Part shown: positions 10,459-21,894 of the stretch, piece after piece
How positions within the stretch are numbered: position 1 is the first letter of the stretch
Layout of the letters: each line of letters starts with the position of its first letter
From: Microvirga pudoricolor
GTDB taxonomy: Bacteria > Pseudomonadota > Alphaproteobacteria > Rhizobiales > Beijerinckiaceae
Direction of reading: 5' to 3'
Assembly: GCF_016892705.1 (NCBI RefSeq)
Contig: NZ_JAFEMB010000005.1
Location: 300,811-364,810, forward strand
DNA length: 64,000 nt
Program-made: the position numbers and the translations under genes
Notes under the pieces: generated by a model
Database searches by the model: none
Seen by the model: the letters and a program-made list of their open reading frames with translations, nothing else
What the model was told of the DNA's origin: nothing

Positions 10459-11829
10459 TTACTCGCCCTTGCTGGCTTTCTTTCCGCCCTCTTCGGATTC
10501 GTCGCCGAACAGCTCGTCCTTGGAGACGGCGTTGTCGACCACCTTCACCTCCGAGAGGATTCGGTCAACCACCTTCTCCTCGAAGAGGGGGGCGCGGATC
10601 TCGGCCAGGGCCTGGGGGTTCTTCTGGTAGAATTCCCACACCTGCTTTTCCTGCCCGGGATACTGGCGGACCCGCTCGACGAGAGCCTGCGTGACCTCGT
10701 CGTCGGAGACCTTGATATCGGACGTCTCGCCGATCTGTGCAAGGACCAGGCCGAGGCGCACGCGGCGCTCGGCGATCTTGCGGTAATCAGCCTTGGCGTC
10801 TTCCTCGGTGGTGTCCTCATCCGCGAAGGTGCGGTTGTTGGTCTTCATCTCGCCTTCGACCTGGGCCCAGATCGCGGCGAATTCCTGCTCCACGAGGCTC
10901 GGAGGCAACTCGAAGCTGTACTTGGAATCGAGGGCATCCAGCAGGTCCTTCTTGACCTTGCGGCGGGACTGGGCGTCGAAATCGCGCTTGATGGCGTCGC
11001 GGACGGCATCCTTGAGCTTGTCGAGCGACTCCATGCCGAAGCCCTTGGCGAGCTCGTCGTCGATCCTCAGCTCGCCCGGACCCTCGACGTCCTTCACGGT
11101 CACGTCGAACTCGGCGGCCTTCCCGGCCAGATGGGCGGCCATATAGTTCTCGGGGAACGAGACCTTCACGAGCTTGGTATCGCCCGCCTTGACGCCCGCG
11201 AGCTGGTCCTCGAAGCCCGGGATGAAGGTGTTGGAGCCGAGCTCAACCCGGATGTCCTGAGCCGATCCGCCCTGGAACTCCTCGCCGTCGATCCGGCCCA
11301 CGAAGTCCACGACGACCCGATCGCCGTTCTCGGCGGCGCCGGCCTTCGACTCGAAGGAGCGGTTCTGCTTGGCCATGCGCTCGAGCGATTCGTCGACCTC
11401 GGCGTCGGTCACCTCGGTGACGGGCTTCTTTACCTCGACGCCGGACAGATCGACCAGTTCGAAGGTCGGCAGGACTTCGAGTGACACCGTGAAGGCGAGG
11501 TCGCTCTTGGCGTCCATCACCTGCTCGACTTCTTCCTTGCTCTCGGGGAACTGGACCTGGGGCTCGAAGGCGAGCTTGAGGCTGTTGTCCTCGACGATCT
11601 TCCGGTTCGCCTCGTTGACGGCGTTCTGCACCACGTCGGCCATCACCGAGCGGCCGTAGACCCGGCGCAGGTGGGTCACCGGCACCTTGCCGGGACGGAA
11701 GCCGTTGATCTGAACGCGGTTCTTCAGGGTGGACAGCTCATTCGTGAGGCGCTGCTCCAACTCGGTCGCCGGGAGCACGACCTTGAATTCTTTCTTCAAG
11801 CCCTGGGACAGAGTTTCCGTCACCTGCAT
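10459..11829 (-). CDS. tig: Trigger factor, ribosome-associated chaperone
   Basis: Trigger factor (456 residues) binds the ribosome exit tunnel next to L23 and shields nascent chains. The N-terminal ribosome-binding domain contains the family motif GFRPGKVP (around residue 45); a central FKBP-type prolyl isomerase domain starts near residue 160 ([17 protein letters not shown]...[15 protein letters not shown]); the C-terminal arms follow, ending in an acidic/basic tail ([13 protein letters not shown]). The ATG at 11829 ([13 protein letters not shown]) is the family start; the frame is open further upstream, through the tRNA-Leu gene, which is certainly not coding. First gene of the tig-clpP-clpX group. 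Confidence 0.96.
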   Translation of the reverse strand: MQVTETLSQGLKKEFKVVLPATELEQRLTNELSTLKNRVQINGFRPGKVPVTHLRRVYGRSVMADVVQNAVNEANRKIVEDNSLKLAFEPQVQFPESKEEVEQVMDAKSDLAFTVSLEVLPTFELVDLSGVEVKKPVTEVTDAEVDESLERMAKQNRSFESKAGAAENGDRVVVDFVGRIDGEEFQGGSAQDIRVELGSNTFIPGFEDQLAGVKAGDTKLVKVSFPENYMAAHLAGKAAEFDVTVKDVEGPGELRIDDELAKGFGMESLDKLKDAVRDAIKRDFDAQSRRKVKKDLLDALDSKYSFELPPSLVEQEFAAIWAQVEGEMKTNNRTFADEDTTEEDAKADYRKIAERRVRLGLVLAQIGETSDIKVSDDEVTQALVERVRQYPGQEKQVWEFYQKNPQALAEIRAPLFEEKVVDRILSEVKVVDNAVSKDELFGDESEEGGKKASKGE

Positions 11830-11941
11830 GGTTTTGACTGCCTTCGTTAAACGAGAAAAATCCTTGTCCGGACCCCGGTCGGCGAAGCCTCGAGGCTCCA
11901 ACCTGGACCACGGCCCATCCGGAAACCAACCCTTGCGGGAC

Positions 11942-12026
11942 TGGTGCGGGCGGAGGGACTCGAACCCCCACAACTTGCGTCGCTGGAACCTAAATCCAGT
12001 GCGTCTACCAGTTCCGCCACGCCCGC
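11942..12026 (-). tRNA. tRNA-Leu (anticodon TAG)
   Basis: The complement is an 85-nt tRNA with a long variable arm, as expected for leucine: acceptor GCGGGCG/CGCCCGC, D arm GGCGGAACTGGTAGACGC, anticodon stem CTGGA/TCCAG around TTTAGGT (anticodon TAG), T arm GGGGGTTCGAGTCCCTC and an encoded CCA at 11942-11944. It ends about 110 bases upstream of tig on the same strand. Confidence 0.95.
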
Positions 12027-12248
12027 GCGGAAGGTGGCGCCACACATGCGCCGCCTCGTCCGGGACGCGGCTCTATAGCACGCAATCCGGGCCGTGCACC
12101 AAAAAAGTTAGCCGCAACGGAGATTTGAACGCCTCGCGCCACGGCCAAGCCGCGGGAGCGGCCCGCCCGCCGCAATGACCGCTAGGCCCACGACCCGTTC
12201 ACGCCCTATGGTCGAAGGATCATTCCATGCGAGCGTATCGACCACACC

Positions 12249-13601
12249 ATGCACACACCCTATCGTCCGTCACGACGCACGGCCCTCGGTCTGGGACTGG
12301 GATGGTTCTGCTGGACGCTCAACCCCTTAGGGGCGCAAGCTCAGACGCCGCCTCAGTCCAAGGAGGCGCCGGAATGGAAGGCTGGCCCGGTCAAGGTTCA
12401 CCTGCGCCCGGATGCGGCCGATGAAGCGGAGCTGTGGCGCTTCGATGGCGGGCCCGCCCCTGTCCTGCGGGTCCGTCAGGGCGAGGAGGTGAGACTTCGT
12501 GTGTCCAATGGGACGCCCGCGCCGCTCTCCCTCCATTTTCATGGCGTCCGCGGCCCCAATGCGATGGACGGGGTGGCAGGCCTCACCCAAGCGGCCGTTG
12601 GACCTGGGGAAGATTTCGAGTACCGGTTCACGCCGCCTGATGCCGGGACCTTCCTGATCCGCCCCTGCATTCCGGGCGGCAGCGCCGAGGCCACGGAGCG
12701 CGGTCTGACCGGCCTCCTGATCGTCGAGGAGATCACCCCACCACCGGTCGACAGCGACATTGCCCTCGTGCTGGACGACTGGAAGCTGTCCGAGACCGGA
12801 GCTCTCGCGCCGTTCGGGGTCGATCAGGGGCCGTCGGGCCGCCTCGGAAACTGGCTGACCGTCAACGGTGGGCCGGTGCCGGAGCGGGTGGAGGTTCGGC
12901 CGGGCTCCCGGGTTCGGCTCCGCCTCGCCAACGCCTCCAACGCGCGCATCTTGCGTCTTCAGTTCGATGGTATGAAGCCCTTCGTGATCGCCGTGGATGG
13001 GCAGCCGACCGACACCTTCGAGCCCTTGCGCGCCTCCCTGCCCTTCCCGCCCGGCACCCGCTACGACCTCCTCGTCGACATGCCCCGGCAGCAAGACGCG
13101 ACGGGCACCGTCAAGGCCTTGCTGGGCAACGGGATCCCGTTACTGCAGCTCATCGCGGCCGGAGAAGTCGCAGCCCCAAAGCCCGCGATGGCGCCGATTC
13201 CGGAGAATCGGAAACTGCCAGAGGCGATCAGGCTCCAAAGCGCGACCCGGGCCGACCTCGCCATCACGTACGACGAGGGCGCACGGGCGTGGCGGATCAA
13301 TGGCAAGCTAGGCTCGGTCGAGACGCCAGCACTGCGGGTCAAGCGCGGGGCGCCGGTGGTGCTGGCACTCGACAACCGGACGCCCTACCCCCAGCCTTTC
13401 CATCTCCACGGCCATTCGTTCCGTCTGCTCCATGCCATGGACGACGGATGGGAGCCCTATTGGCTCGACACCCTGCAGGTGCCGGAGAAGCGGACAATCC
13501 GCATCGCCTTCGTGGCCGACAACCCCGGCCGTTGGCTCTTGGCCTCGACGGTTTTGGAGCGCTTCGACGCTGGGCTGTGGTGCTGGATCGAGGTGACCTG
13601 A
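12249..13601 (+). CDS. Multicopper-oxidase-like protein with most copper ligands lost
   Basis: A 450-residue protein with three cupredoxin-like domains. The N-terminus has a twin-arginine-type signal (SRRTALGLGLGWF, then a cut near residues 29-32 at AQAQ), so it is probably exported folded. Of the four copper-binding motifs of multicopper oxidases, the first survives (His96-Phe-His98-Gly). The second, normally WYHxH, reads FLIRPC (135-140). The third, normally HPFHLHGH, reads QPFHLHGH (382-389), losing the type 1 ligand. The last, normally HCHxxxHxxxGM, reads LASTVLERFDAGL (431-443). By these motifs it cannot hold a type 1 copper or a normal trinuclear site, so oxidase activity is doubtful. 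The fold and export suggest a structural or metal-binding role in the periplasm, as with FtsP/SufI. Stands alone. Confidence 0.8.
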   Translation: MHTPYRPSRRTALGLGLGWFCWTLNPLGAQAQTPPQSKEAPEWKAGPVKVHLRPDAADEAELWRFDGGPAPVLRVRQGEEVRLRVSNGTPAPLSLHFHGVRGPNAMDGVAGLTQAAVGPGEDFEYRFTPPDAGTFLIRPCIPGGSAEATERGLTGLLIVEEITPPPVDSDIALVLDDWKLSETGALAPFGVDQGPSGRLGNWLTVNGGPVPERVEVRPGSRVRLRLANASNARILRLQFDGMKPFVIAVDGQPTDTFEPLRASLPFPPGTRYDLLVDMPRQQDATGTVKALLGNGIPLLQLIAAGEVAAPKPAMAPIPENRKLPEAIRLQSATRADLAITYDEGARAWRINGKLGSVETPALRVKRGAPVVLALDNRTPYPQPFHLHGHSFRLLHAMDDGWEPYWLDTLQVPEKRTIRIAFVADNPGRWLLASTVLERFDAGLWCWIEVT

Positions 13602-13665
13602 CGTCTCATGCACCAGCCATCCGGCAGCCTCGCGCCGGGCCGAACAGGCGACACCGGGTCGGGCA

Positions 13666-15150
13666 TCAGGCCAGCAGCGTCCTGAGCACCTTCGGAAGTT
13701 CTTCCGGGAGATCCTCGGCGATGAGGCCGGGACCGAAGCTTGCCGCCGCCTCGGCGTGGAGCCAGGTGCCCGCGCAGGCGGCATCGAAAGCGGGCATCCC
13801 CTGGGCCAGGAGGCCTGCGATGAAGCCGCACAGGGTGTCGCCGGAACCGGCGGTGGCAAGATAAGGCGAGCCATTTTCGTTGATGGCAGCCCGTCCGTCG
13901 GGCGCCGCCACGACCGTGTCGGGCCCCTTGAGCAGAACCACGGCTCCCAGATAGGCTGCGGCGCGGCGCGCCTTCTCGAGCTTCGACGGCGCCTCGAGCA
14001 TGTCCGGGAGCCCTTCGAACAGGCGGGCAAACTCCCCGTCATGGGGCGTGAGGACGGTGGGTGCCGACCGAAACGCCTGGTGCAGCTCCGAGGCGATGCC
14101 CTCGAAGGACGTCAGCGCATCGGCGTCCAGCACGAGGCGACGGCGGGCTTGGACGGCCACGGACACCAGAGCCCGCGTGGCGGCGTGGACGCCGAGCGCG
14201 GGCCCCAGGACGAGGGCGTTGAAGCGTTTGTCATCCAGGATGCGGTGGAAGCCTTCGGGGCCGTCATAGCCCCTCAGCATGATCGCGGTGAGGTGGGCCG
14301 CATTCACGGCCAGAGCCTCGGGCGGGCAGGCCACGGTGACGAGACCCGCACCCATTCGCAGGGCGCCCCGCGCCACCATGCGGGCCGCACCGGTCTTCGT
14401 GGCGCCGCCCGACAGCACGAGGGCGTGGCCCCGGTCGTATTTGTGAGACGCCAGGCTGGGCTTGGGAAAGACCGGAAACCAGAGGGCTTTCTGGTTCACG
14501 ACGGTCTTGGGCCGCAGGCTTTCCACGATCTCGGCGCCGATCCCGATCGCGCCCACCTCCACGGGGCCGCAATGGGCGCGGCCCGGCATGAGGAGATGGC
14601 CGGGCTTGCGCGTCACGAACGTGACCGTGCGGGTGGCCCGGATCGCGATCCCCCTCACGGCCCCGGTCTCGCCGTCGATGCCCGAAGGAAGGTCCACCGC
14701 CAGGATCGGGCGATTCGCGGCGTTGGCTCGGCTGACGAGCCGGTGTGCGGCACCGTCGAGGTCGCGGGTGAGGCCGGCGCCGAAAAGTGCGTCGACAATG
14801 AGATCCGCCTCATCGAACGCCGTCTGCTCGGGCTCGACCAGCGGGCCGTCCCATTCTGCCGCCATGAGGGCGGCATCGCCCGTAAGGCGGTCTCGTGCGC
14901 CCAGGAGAGCCACGGTGACCCGATGGCCCTCCCCGGCCAGCAATCGGGCGGCCACGAACCCATCGCCTCCATTCTGACCAGGCCCTGCCAGAACCAGGAT
15001 TCTGCCTCCCGGACTGATCATCCGGGAGGCAGCCCCGGCCACGCAGGCGCCGGCACTGCGCATGAGATCCGGGCTCGGAATGCCCGCCGCGATGGCTCTC
15101 GCGTCCGCCAGCTTCATTTCATAGGGGGTGAGGAGGGGTTGGGGCTGCAT
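13666..15150 (-). CDS. nnr: Bifunctional NAD(P)H-hydrate epimerase / ADP-dependent dehydratase
   Basis: This repair enzyme restores NAD(P)H from its damaged hydrated forms. The N-terminal epimerase half (YjeF_N) covers about residues 1-210: it contains RILVLAGPGQNGGDGFVAARLLA and AVDLPSGIDGETGAVRG. The C-terminal kinase-like dehydratase half shows GHALVLSGGATKTGAARMVARGAL, VLTPHDGEFARLF and the catalytic AGSGDTLCGFIAGLLAQG. The ATG at 15150 was chosen; a GTG nine bases earlier is an alternative. Divergent from glnB across about 180 bases, the common arrangement in Hyphomicrobiales; the shared region must hold both promoters. Confidence 0.93.
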   Translation of the reverse strand: MQPQPLLTPYEMKLADARAIAAGIPSPDLMRSAGACVAGAASRMISPGGRILVLAGPGQNGGDGFVAARLLAGEGHRVTVALLGARDRLTGDAALMAAEWDGPLVEPEQTAFDEADLIVDALFGAGLTRDLDGAAHRLVSRANAANRPILAVDLPSGIDGETGAVRGIAIRATRTVTFVTRKPGHLLMPGRAHCGPVEVGAIGIGAEIVESLRPKTVVNQKALWFPVFPKPSLASHKYDRGHALVLSGGATKTGAARMVARGALRMGAGLVTVACPPEALAVNAAHLTAIMLRGYDGPEGFHRILDDKRFNALVLGPALGVHAATRALVSVAVQARRRLVLDADALTSFEGIASELHQAFRSAPTVLTPHDGEFARLFEGLPDMLEAPSKLEKARRAAAYLGAVVLLKGPDTVVAAPDGRAAINENGSPYLATAGSGDTLCGFIAGLLAQGMPAFDAACAGTWLHAEAAASFGPGLIAEDLPEELPKVLRTLLA

Positions 15151-15181
15151 AAAATCCACAGATGGCTCAATCCCAGGCTAA

Positions 15182-15673
<492 letters not shown>

Positions 15674-15746
15674 TCCCGCCACACTCCGAACCGCGCCCAT
15701 CAACGGGAGCGGACAATCTCAAACAGGGCAGAAGGACCACGAGACC

Positions 15747-17156
15747 ATGCAGACCGCCAATGATGTGCTGAAGGCCATCAAGGATAACGACATCAAGTAC
15801 GTCGATTTCCGCTTCACGGACCCGCGCGGCAAGTGGCAGCACGTCACCTTCGACGTTTCCATCGTCGACGAGGATGTGTTCGCCGACGGCATCATGTTCG
15901 ACGGTTCGTCGATCGCCGGCTGGAAGGCCATCAACGAGTCGGACATGACCCTCATGCCCGATCCGGCCACGGCCCAGATGGATCCCTTCTTCTCCGCCGC
16001 GACGCTCTCCATCGTCTGCGACATCCTCGAGCCCGCCACCGGCGAGCCCTACAACCGCGATCCGCGCGGCATCGCCAAGAAGGCCGAGGCCTTCCTGAAG
16101 TCCACGGGCGTGGGCGACACCGTCTATGTCGGTCCGGAAGCCGAGTTCTTCGTGTTCGACGACGTGAAGTTCATGGCCGACCCCTACAACACGGGCTTCA
16201 AGCTCGACGCCTCCGAGCTGCCGACCAACGGCGACACGGATTACGAAGGCGGCAACCTCGGCCACCGCATCCCGATCAAGGGCGGCTACTTCCCGGTTCC
16301 GCCGCTGGATTCCGCCCAGGACATGCGCGGCGAGATGCTGGCCGCCATGGCGGCCATGGGCGTGAAGGTCGAGAAGCACCACCACGAGGTGGCGTCCGCC
16401 CAGCACGAACTCGGCATGAAGTTCGACACCCTCGTTCTCATGGCCGACCAGATGCAGGTGTATAAGTACTGCATCCACAACGTCGCCCAGTCCTACGGCA
16501 AGTCGGCGACCTTCATGCCGAAGCCGGTCTACGGCGACAACGGTTCGGGCATGCACGTGCACCAGTCGATCTGGAAGGGCGGCAAGCCGGTCTTCGCGGG
16601 CAACAAGTATGCGGACCTGTCCCAGGAATGCCTGTGGTACATCGGCGGCATCATCAAGCACGCCAAGGCGCTGAACGCCTTCACCAACCCGTCGACGAAC
16701 TCCTACAAGCGTCTCGTCCCGGGCTACGAGGCTCCGGTGCTGCTGGCTTACTCGGCTCGTAACCGTTCGGCCTCCTGCCGTATTCCTTGGACGACATCCC
16801 CGAAGGCCAAGCGCGTCGAGGTTCGCTTCCCTGATCCGACAGCGAATCCCTACCTGGCTTTCGCGGCCCTGCTCATGGCGGGCATGGACGGCATCCAGAA
16901 CAAGATCGATCCGGGCGCAGCCATGGACAAGGATCTCTACGACCTGCCGCCGCGCGAGCTGAAGAAGATCCCGACCGTATGCGGTTCGCTCCGCGAAGCC
17001 CTCGCCAGCCTCGACAAGGACCGCGCGTTCCTGAAGGCCGGCGGCGTCTTCAACGACGACTTCATCGACAGTTACATCGAACTCAAGATGACGGAAGTCG
17101 CTCGCTTCGAGATGACCCCACATCCGGTCGAGTTCCAGATGTACTATTCCTGCTAA
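15747..17156 (+). CDS. glnA: Type I glutamine synthetase
   Basis: Glutamine synthetase GSI-beta (469 residues, dodecameric) makes glutamine from glutamate, ammonia and ATP. Visible signatures: [16 protein letters not shown] near residue 55, [15 protein letters not shown] in the middle, the ATP-binding [24 protein letters not shown] segment, and the adenylylation site Tyr398 in KDLYDLPP, which marks the covalently regulated subclass. It lies directly after glnB and is followed by a strong terminator. Length and all motifs are intact. Confidence 0.97.
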   Translation: MQTANDVLKAIKDNDIKYVDFRFTDPRGKWQHVTFDVSIVDEDVFADGIMFDGSSIAGWKAINESDMTLMPDPATAQMDPFFSAATLSIVCDILEPATGEPYNRDPRGIAKKAEAFLKSTGVGDTVYVGPEAEFFVFDDVKFMADPYNTGFKLDASELPTNGDTDYEGGNLGHRIPIKGGYFPVPPLDSAQDMRGEMLAAMAAMGVKVEKHHHEVASAQHELGMKFDTLVLMADQMQVYKYCIHNVAQSYGKSATFMPKPVYGDNGSGMHVHQSIWKGGKPVFAGNKYADLSQECLWYIGGIIKHAKALNAFTNPSTNSYKRLVPGYEAPVLLAYSARNRSASCRIPWTTSPKAKRVEVRFPDPTANPYLAFAALLMAGMDGIQNKIDPGAAMDKDLYDLPPRELKKIPTVCGSLREALASLDKDRAFLKAGGVFNDDFIDSYIELKMTEVARFEMTPHPVEFQMYYSC

Positions 17157-17198
17157 ACGCGGGTTTCCTCCCGGCTGCAGGCGAGCAGCCAACCTTGA

Positions 17199-17224
17199 CC
17201 GGGGCCTCAGCGCCCCGGTTTTTT
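17199..17224 (+). terminator. Rho-independent terminator of glnBA
   Basis: CCGGGGC and GCCCCGG pair around a five-to-six-base loop and are followed by TTTTTT. It starts about 40 bases after the glnA stop. Confidence 0.88.
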
Positions 17225-17500
17225 GTTGTCCGCCAGGGACCCTGGCAGGGTTCCGATGTCTGCTCTCGCAGGAGGGTCGAGCGCTCGACTTCGGCATCCA
17301 TCGGGACAGACACCGCCTTGCCATTGGCACCTGCGAGGAACGCAACAGTGAGCGCCCGAGACGGCTTGGGCAATAACCTGTCGGCCCGTGCCGCCGACAT
17401 CGGAACAACGGTCGTCTTCGCGCTCAAGCATTACCGATCCGCGTCAGCGACGGAGGCAGGCAAGAGGTCAGCGCCTTGCTCGGCCTTGCGGTGAGGCCCA
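17225..17500. other. Intergenic region between convergent terminators
   Basis: The glnA and outer-membrane-protein genes converge over about 400 bases. Between their terminators nothing recognisable was found: a minus-strand frame across 17083-17427 overlaps the end of glnA and lacks any familiar domain. Confidence 0.4.
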
Positions 17501-17531
17501 AAAGAAAAGGCCCGGTGTTTCCACCGGGCCT
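17501..17531 (-). terminator. Rho-independent terminator of the outer-membrane-protein gene
   Basis: On the minus strand AGGCCCGGTGG and ACACCGGGCCT pair around a short loop and run into TTTTCTTTT. It begins about 25 bases after the stop codon at 17556. Confidence 0.85.
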
Positions 17532-17555
17532 CTCGTCGATCGCTTTCGAAGGATC

Positions 17556-18263
17556 TTAGTAGGTGCCGAACTTGAAGTTCAGGCCGGCGCGAACCACACC
17601 GAACTCGGTGTTGCCGTTGCCGGTGTAGTACAGGCCGCCCGTGTTCTTCGTGTCGAGGTTCACGTACAGACCTTCGACCTTGGCGGTCAGGTTGTTGGTG
17701 AACGCGTACTCGACACCGCCGCCGATCGTCCAGCCGCCGTTGGCATCGCTGCCACGGTCATAGTAGTACGGGGTGGTGGCCAGGCCGTAGTAGTTGTTGT
17801 TGCCGAGGTCGCCGTAAGCGAAACCGCCGGTCACGTAGATGAGGGCGCGGTCGAAGGCGACACCGGCGCGAGCGCGGACCGTGCCGAAGTAACCGTCATT
17901 GCTGCCGCCGCCATAGTAGTAAGCGCCGTAGTAGTTGCCCTTGTTGCCGACAGCGGCGTACTGCAGGTCGGTCTCGACGCCGATGACGAACGAGCCGATC
18001 TGGTAGTTGTAGCCGATCTGACCGCCGCCGATGAAGCCGCCGTCGCTGCCGCCGCCGGTGTAACCGAAGGCGGGGTCGAGGTAGCGGTTCTCACCGGTGC
18101 TCCAGCCGTAGCCGGCGTTCACACCGACGTAGAAGCCGGTCCAGGTGAAGACCGGAACGGCGGCGATGATCGGAGCCGGGGCGCGGCGGGAAGGAAGGTC
18201 GGCGGCCATGGCGCCAGCGGTGAGGCTGAGCAGAGCGACCGAAGAGAGAAGAATCTTTTTCAT
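17556..18263 (-). CDS. Omp25/31-type outer-membrane beta-barrel protein
   Basis: A 235-residue exported barrel. Residues 1-20 are a Sec signal peptide (MKKILLSSVALLSLTAGAMA, cut before ADLPSRR). The mature N-terminus, ADLPSRRAP, and FTWTGFYVGVNAGYGWS are the hallmark of the Omp25/31 family common in Hyphomicrobiales. Alternating hydrophobic strands continue to a C-terminal VVRAGLNFKFGTY ending in an aromatic residue, as needed for BAM-dependent insertion. Loops are rich in Gly, Tyr and Asn (for example ATTPYYYDRGSDANGG), typical of surface loops. It is likely a structural, abundant outer-membrane protein. Its own transcription unit, with a strong terminator. Confidence 0.9.
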   Translation of the reverse strand: MKKILLSSVALLSLTAGAMAADLPSRRAPAPIIAAVPVFTWTGFYVGVNAGYGWSTGENRYLDPAFGYTGGGSDGGFIGGGQIGYNYQIGSFVIGVETDLQYAAVGNKGNYYGAYYYGGGSNDGYFGTVRARAGVAFDRALIYVTGGFAYGDLGNNNYYGLATTPYYYDRGSDANGGWTIGGGVEYAFTNNLTAKVEGLYVNLDTKNTGGLYYTGNGNTEFGVVRAGLNFKFGTY

Positions 18264-18543
18264 TGTTTGGTCCGTTTTTTGGAAGAAGTCCGGCTCCGCT
18301 CATAGCTCAGCCGCAGCGGCGGTGTCTGTCACCAATCTGCAACACACCCCCTCACCTTTCACCGAGATCCAGGGCTCCGGCGCCGTGGGCGGGAATTCCG
18401 ATCCGGCCCACGCCCAGGCCGATGCGTCGCCGCCCGCATTTTCTGATTTTTCACAGTGACTTAACGGCATGACCATCAGACCTTAACCTAAGGTTACCTG
18501 GTAACGAATGATTCACCATGCCGGATCATCGGTGGTGGATGCT

Positions 18544-19242
18544 CTACTCCGTTTCGAGCCAGAGCCGCAGGGCTTCCGCCACCTGATCGGGCCGCTCCAG
18601 GGTGGACGTGTGGCCGCAATCGGGAATCATCACGAGAGAAGACCATTCGATCCGGTCGGCCATCTCCCGCGCGACCTCCGGCGGCGTGATCGCATCCTCT
18701 TCACCGACCAGAACGAGGGTCGGGATCTCGACCGAGGGCAAGAGATCCCGCGAGTCGGGGCGGGCCATGATAGCGCGCTGCTGACGAACGAAGACCTCGG
18801 GCCCGAGAGATTCGGCCATGGCTAGAACGAGTCCCTGCAGATCCCGATCGCCCTGCCGCGCCGGGGCGACGAGTTTCGGCCAGAGCGACGGGACCACGTC
18901 CCGAAAACGCCCGGCCTGGGCCAGGCCGATCAACCGGAGCCTGTTTTCCGTGGCCTCGGGCGTGTCGGCGCGCGCGCTGGTATCGAGCAGGGCAAGCCGC
19001 GTCACGCGGCCCGGCGCCTGTCGCAGGACCTCAAGGGCCACGTAGCCGCCCATGGACAACCCCGCCAGCGCGAACCGTTCGGGCGCGCCCCGAAGAAGGC
19101 GGGCCGCGATGGCCGGAAGGTCGTCGTCGAGCGTGGTATTGGCCACTTGAAACGGCCAGCGGGGCGCTAGGCGCTCGATCTGAGGAGCGAAAAGTCGCTC
19201 GTCGGTCAGCAATCCGGGAATCATTACAATCGTTTCGGCCAT
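18544..19242 (-). CDS. Alpha/beta-hydrolase
   Basis: A 232-residue alpha/beta hydrolase of the MhpC-like type. It begins MAETIVMIPGLLTDERLFAP; the nucleophile elbow is LAGLSMGGYVAL (Ser in GLSMG); the acid is probably the Asp in VGEEDAITPP; the histidine is in IPDCGHTSTLERP. The substrate cannot be inferred. I chose the ATG at 19242 rather than the one 120 bases upstream because the hydrolase fold begins here. Divergently oriented from the DEAD-box helicase gene over about 160 bases. Confidence 0.85.
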   Translation of the reverse strand: MAETIVMIPGLLTDERLFAPQIERLAPRWPFQVANTTLDDDLPAIAARLLRGAPERFALAGLSMGGYVALEVLRQAPGRVTRLALLDTSARADTPEATENRLRLIGLAQAGRFRDVVPSLWPKLVAPARQGDRDLQGLVLAMAESLGPEVFVRQQRAIMARPDSRDLLPSVEIPTLVLVGEEDAITPPEVAREMADRIEWSSLVMIPDCGHTSTLERPDQVAEALRLWLETE

Positions 19243-19400
19243 CCGTTTCCATCCTCGGATTGACAAGCGGTCCGCTTGTCCTATGGTCCCGCGCAGTTTT
19301 ACTTGAGCCCGTGCTTCGGGCGAACCCGCCGCGCGCCTGTTTGTTGCCATAGAGAACGGCACGGAAAGCGTTATCTGGCCCTCAATGGTATTATGATCTC

Positions 19401-20909
<1,509 letters not shown>

Positions 20910-20972
20910 AGGCCTGGCGAGGCCCGCACCGTCGATTGGGCGGCCATCCGCTGAGCCAGACCGGAAATCCGC

Positions 20973-21335
20973 TCAGGTGCCGGTCTTGCGCCTCGACTTC
21001 TTGGCATTCCGGCCGCGCCGGGCCCTCAGCGCGGCCGCCATGGCGAGATCGGCGAAACGGGCTGCCTCATCGGGTTCGTCGAATCCGGAGGCCGGCATCA
21101 GCCAGTAGCTTGTGATGGTGGTCGTGCCGCCCTTCGTGTCGAAGGCGAAGGGCTTCGAGCCGAGGTTTCGAAACTCGTCGACGGTCTCGGCGTCCGCTTT
21201 CAGGTAAATCTCGTCGCGAGCCACCAGCGCGAACATCACGTCCCCCTGGTAAACCCCTTGGCCGCCGAACATCCGCCGGATCTGGAGAGGTCTCCCGACC
21301 GCCTGGAAGACGTCGCGGATCGCCTCCGAGTCCAA
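20973..21335 (-). CDS. TfoX N-terminal-domain protein
   Basis: A 120-residue protein with the TfoX N-terminal domain: LQIRRMFGGQGVYQGDVMFALVARDEIYLKAD and later GTTTITSYWLMPASGFDEP are the conserved parts. A basic tail, RARRGRNAKKSRRKTGT, follows. Full-length TfoX regulates competence in gammaproteobacteria; stand-alone N-terminal-domain proteins such as this one have no settled role. The start is a TTG at 21335, three bases after the sufA stop; related proteins begin at this position, which supports the unusual start codon. It is probably co-transcribed with sufA. Confidence 0.82.
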   Translation of the reverse strand: MDSEAIRDVFQAVGRPLQIRRMFGGQGVYQGDVMFALVARDEIYLKADAETVDEFRNLGSKPFAFDTKGGTTTITSYWLMPASGFDEPDEAARFADLAMAAALRARRGRNAKKSRRKTGT

Positions 21336-21338
21336 GGG

Positions 21339-21719
21339 CTAACCTGCCGCTTGGAGCGCTTCCGGGTTGGCCGGCGTGATGGCCACCGACTCGCCGCACC
21401 CGCAGGCCGAGGTCTGGTTCGGGTTCCGGAACACGAACTGGGACGACATCTTGGTTGTCTCGAAATCCATCTCCGTACCGAGCAGGAAAAGGATTGCCTT
21501 GGGGTCGACGAGAACCGTCACGCCCTTGTCCTCGAGCTTCTCGTCGAGGGGGTTCACGGTCTCGGCATATTCCATGGTGTAGGACATGCCGGCGCAGCCG
21601 CCGTTCTTCACGCCGACGCGCACGCCCATGATCGGGCGGTCTGCCTTGGCGATGATATCCTTCACGCGGGCGGCCGCCGCGTCGGTCAAGCTCATGACCT
21701 TGAAGCCTGGTAAAGCCAT
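21339..21719 (-). CDS. sufA: Iron-sulfur cluster assembly A-type protein (SufA/IscA)
   Basis: A 126-residue A-type carrier of the HesB/IscA family that receives Fe-S clusters and passes them to target enzymes. The three conserved cysteines are Cys42 (NGGCAGMSY) and Cys106/Cys108 (SACGCGES). It reads like the last gene of the suf operon but is separated from sufT by an antiporter gene on the other strand, so it must have its own promoter in the 175 bases upstream. The TfoX-domain gene follows immediately. Confidence 0.93.
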   Translation of the reverse strand: MALPGFKVMSLTDAAAARVKDIIAKADRPIMGVRVGVKNGGCAGMSYTMEYAETVNPLDEKLEDKGVTVLVDPKAILFLLGTEMDFETTKMSSQFVFRNPNQTSACGCGESVAITPANPEALQAAG

Positions 21720-21894
21720 TGTTCTCTCCGGCAGCCGGGTTCAAGGCCCGGGCAGAATGAGGGTTGTTGACTTTATTTAGGTGATCCACGGCCATCCGTC
21801 GAGATTCATCACCACATGAAGGCACGGCCCGGTTGACGGAGAACCGTTTTTCCCAGCTTTAGTACGCGAAACCCGAGGGTTAGAAGGAGAGCGG

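Noticed and set aside
17083..17427. A 114-residue leftward gene
   Set aside because: It overlaps the end of glnA, crosses the glnA terminator and has no recognisable domain or ribosome binding site.
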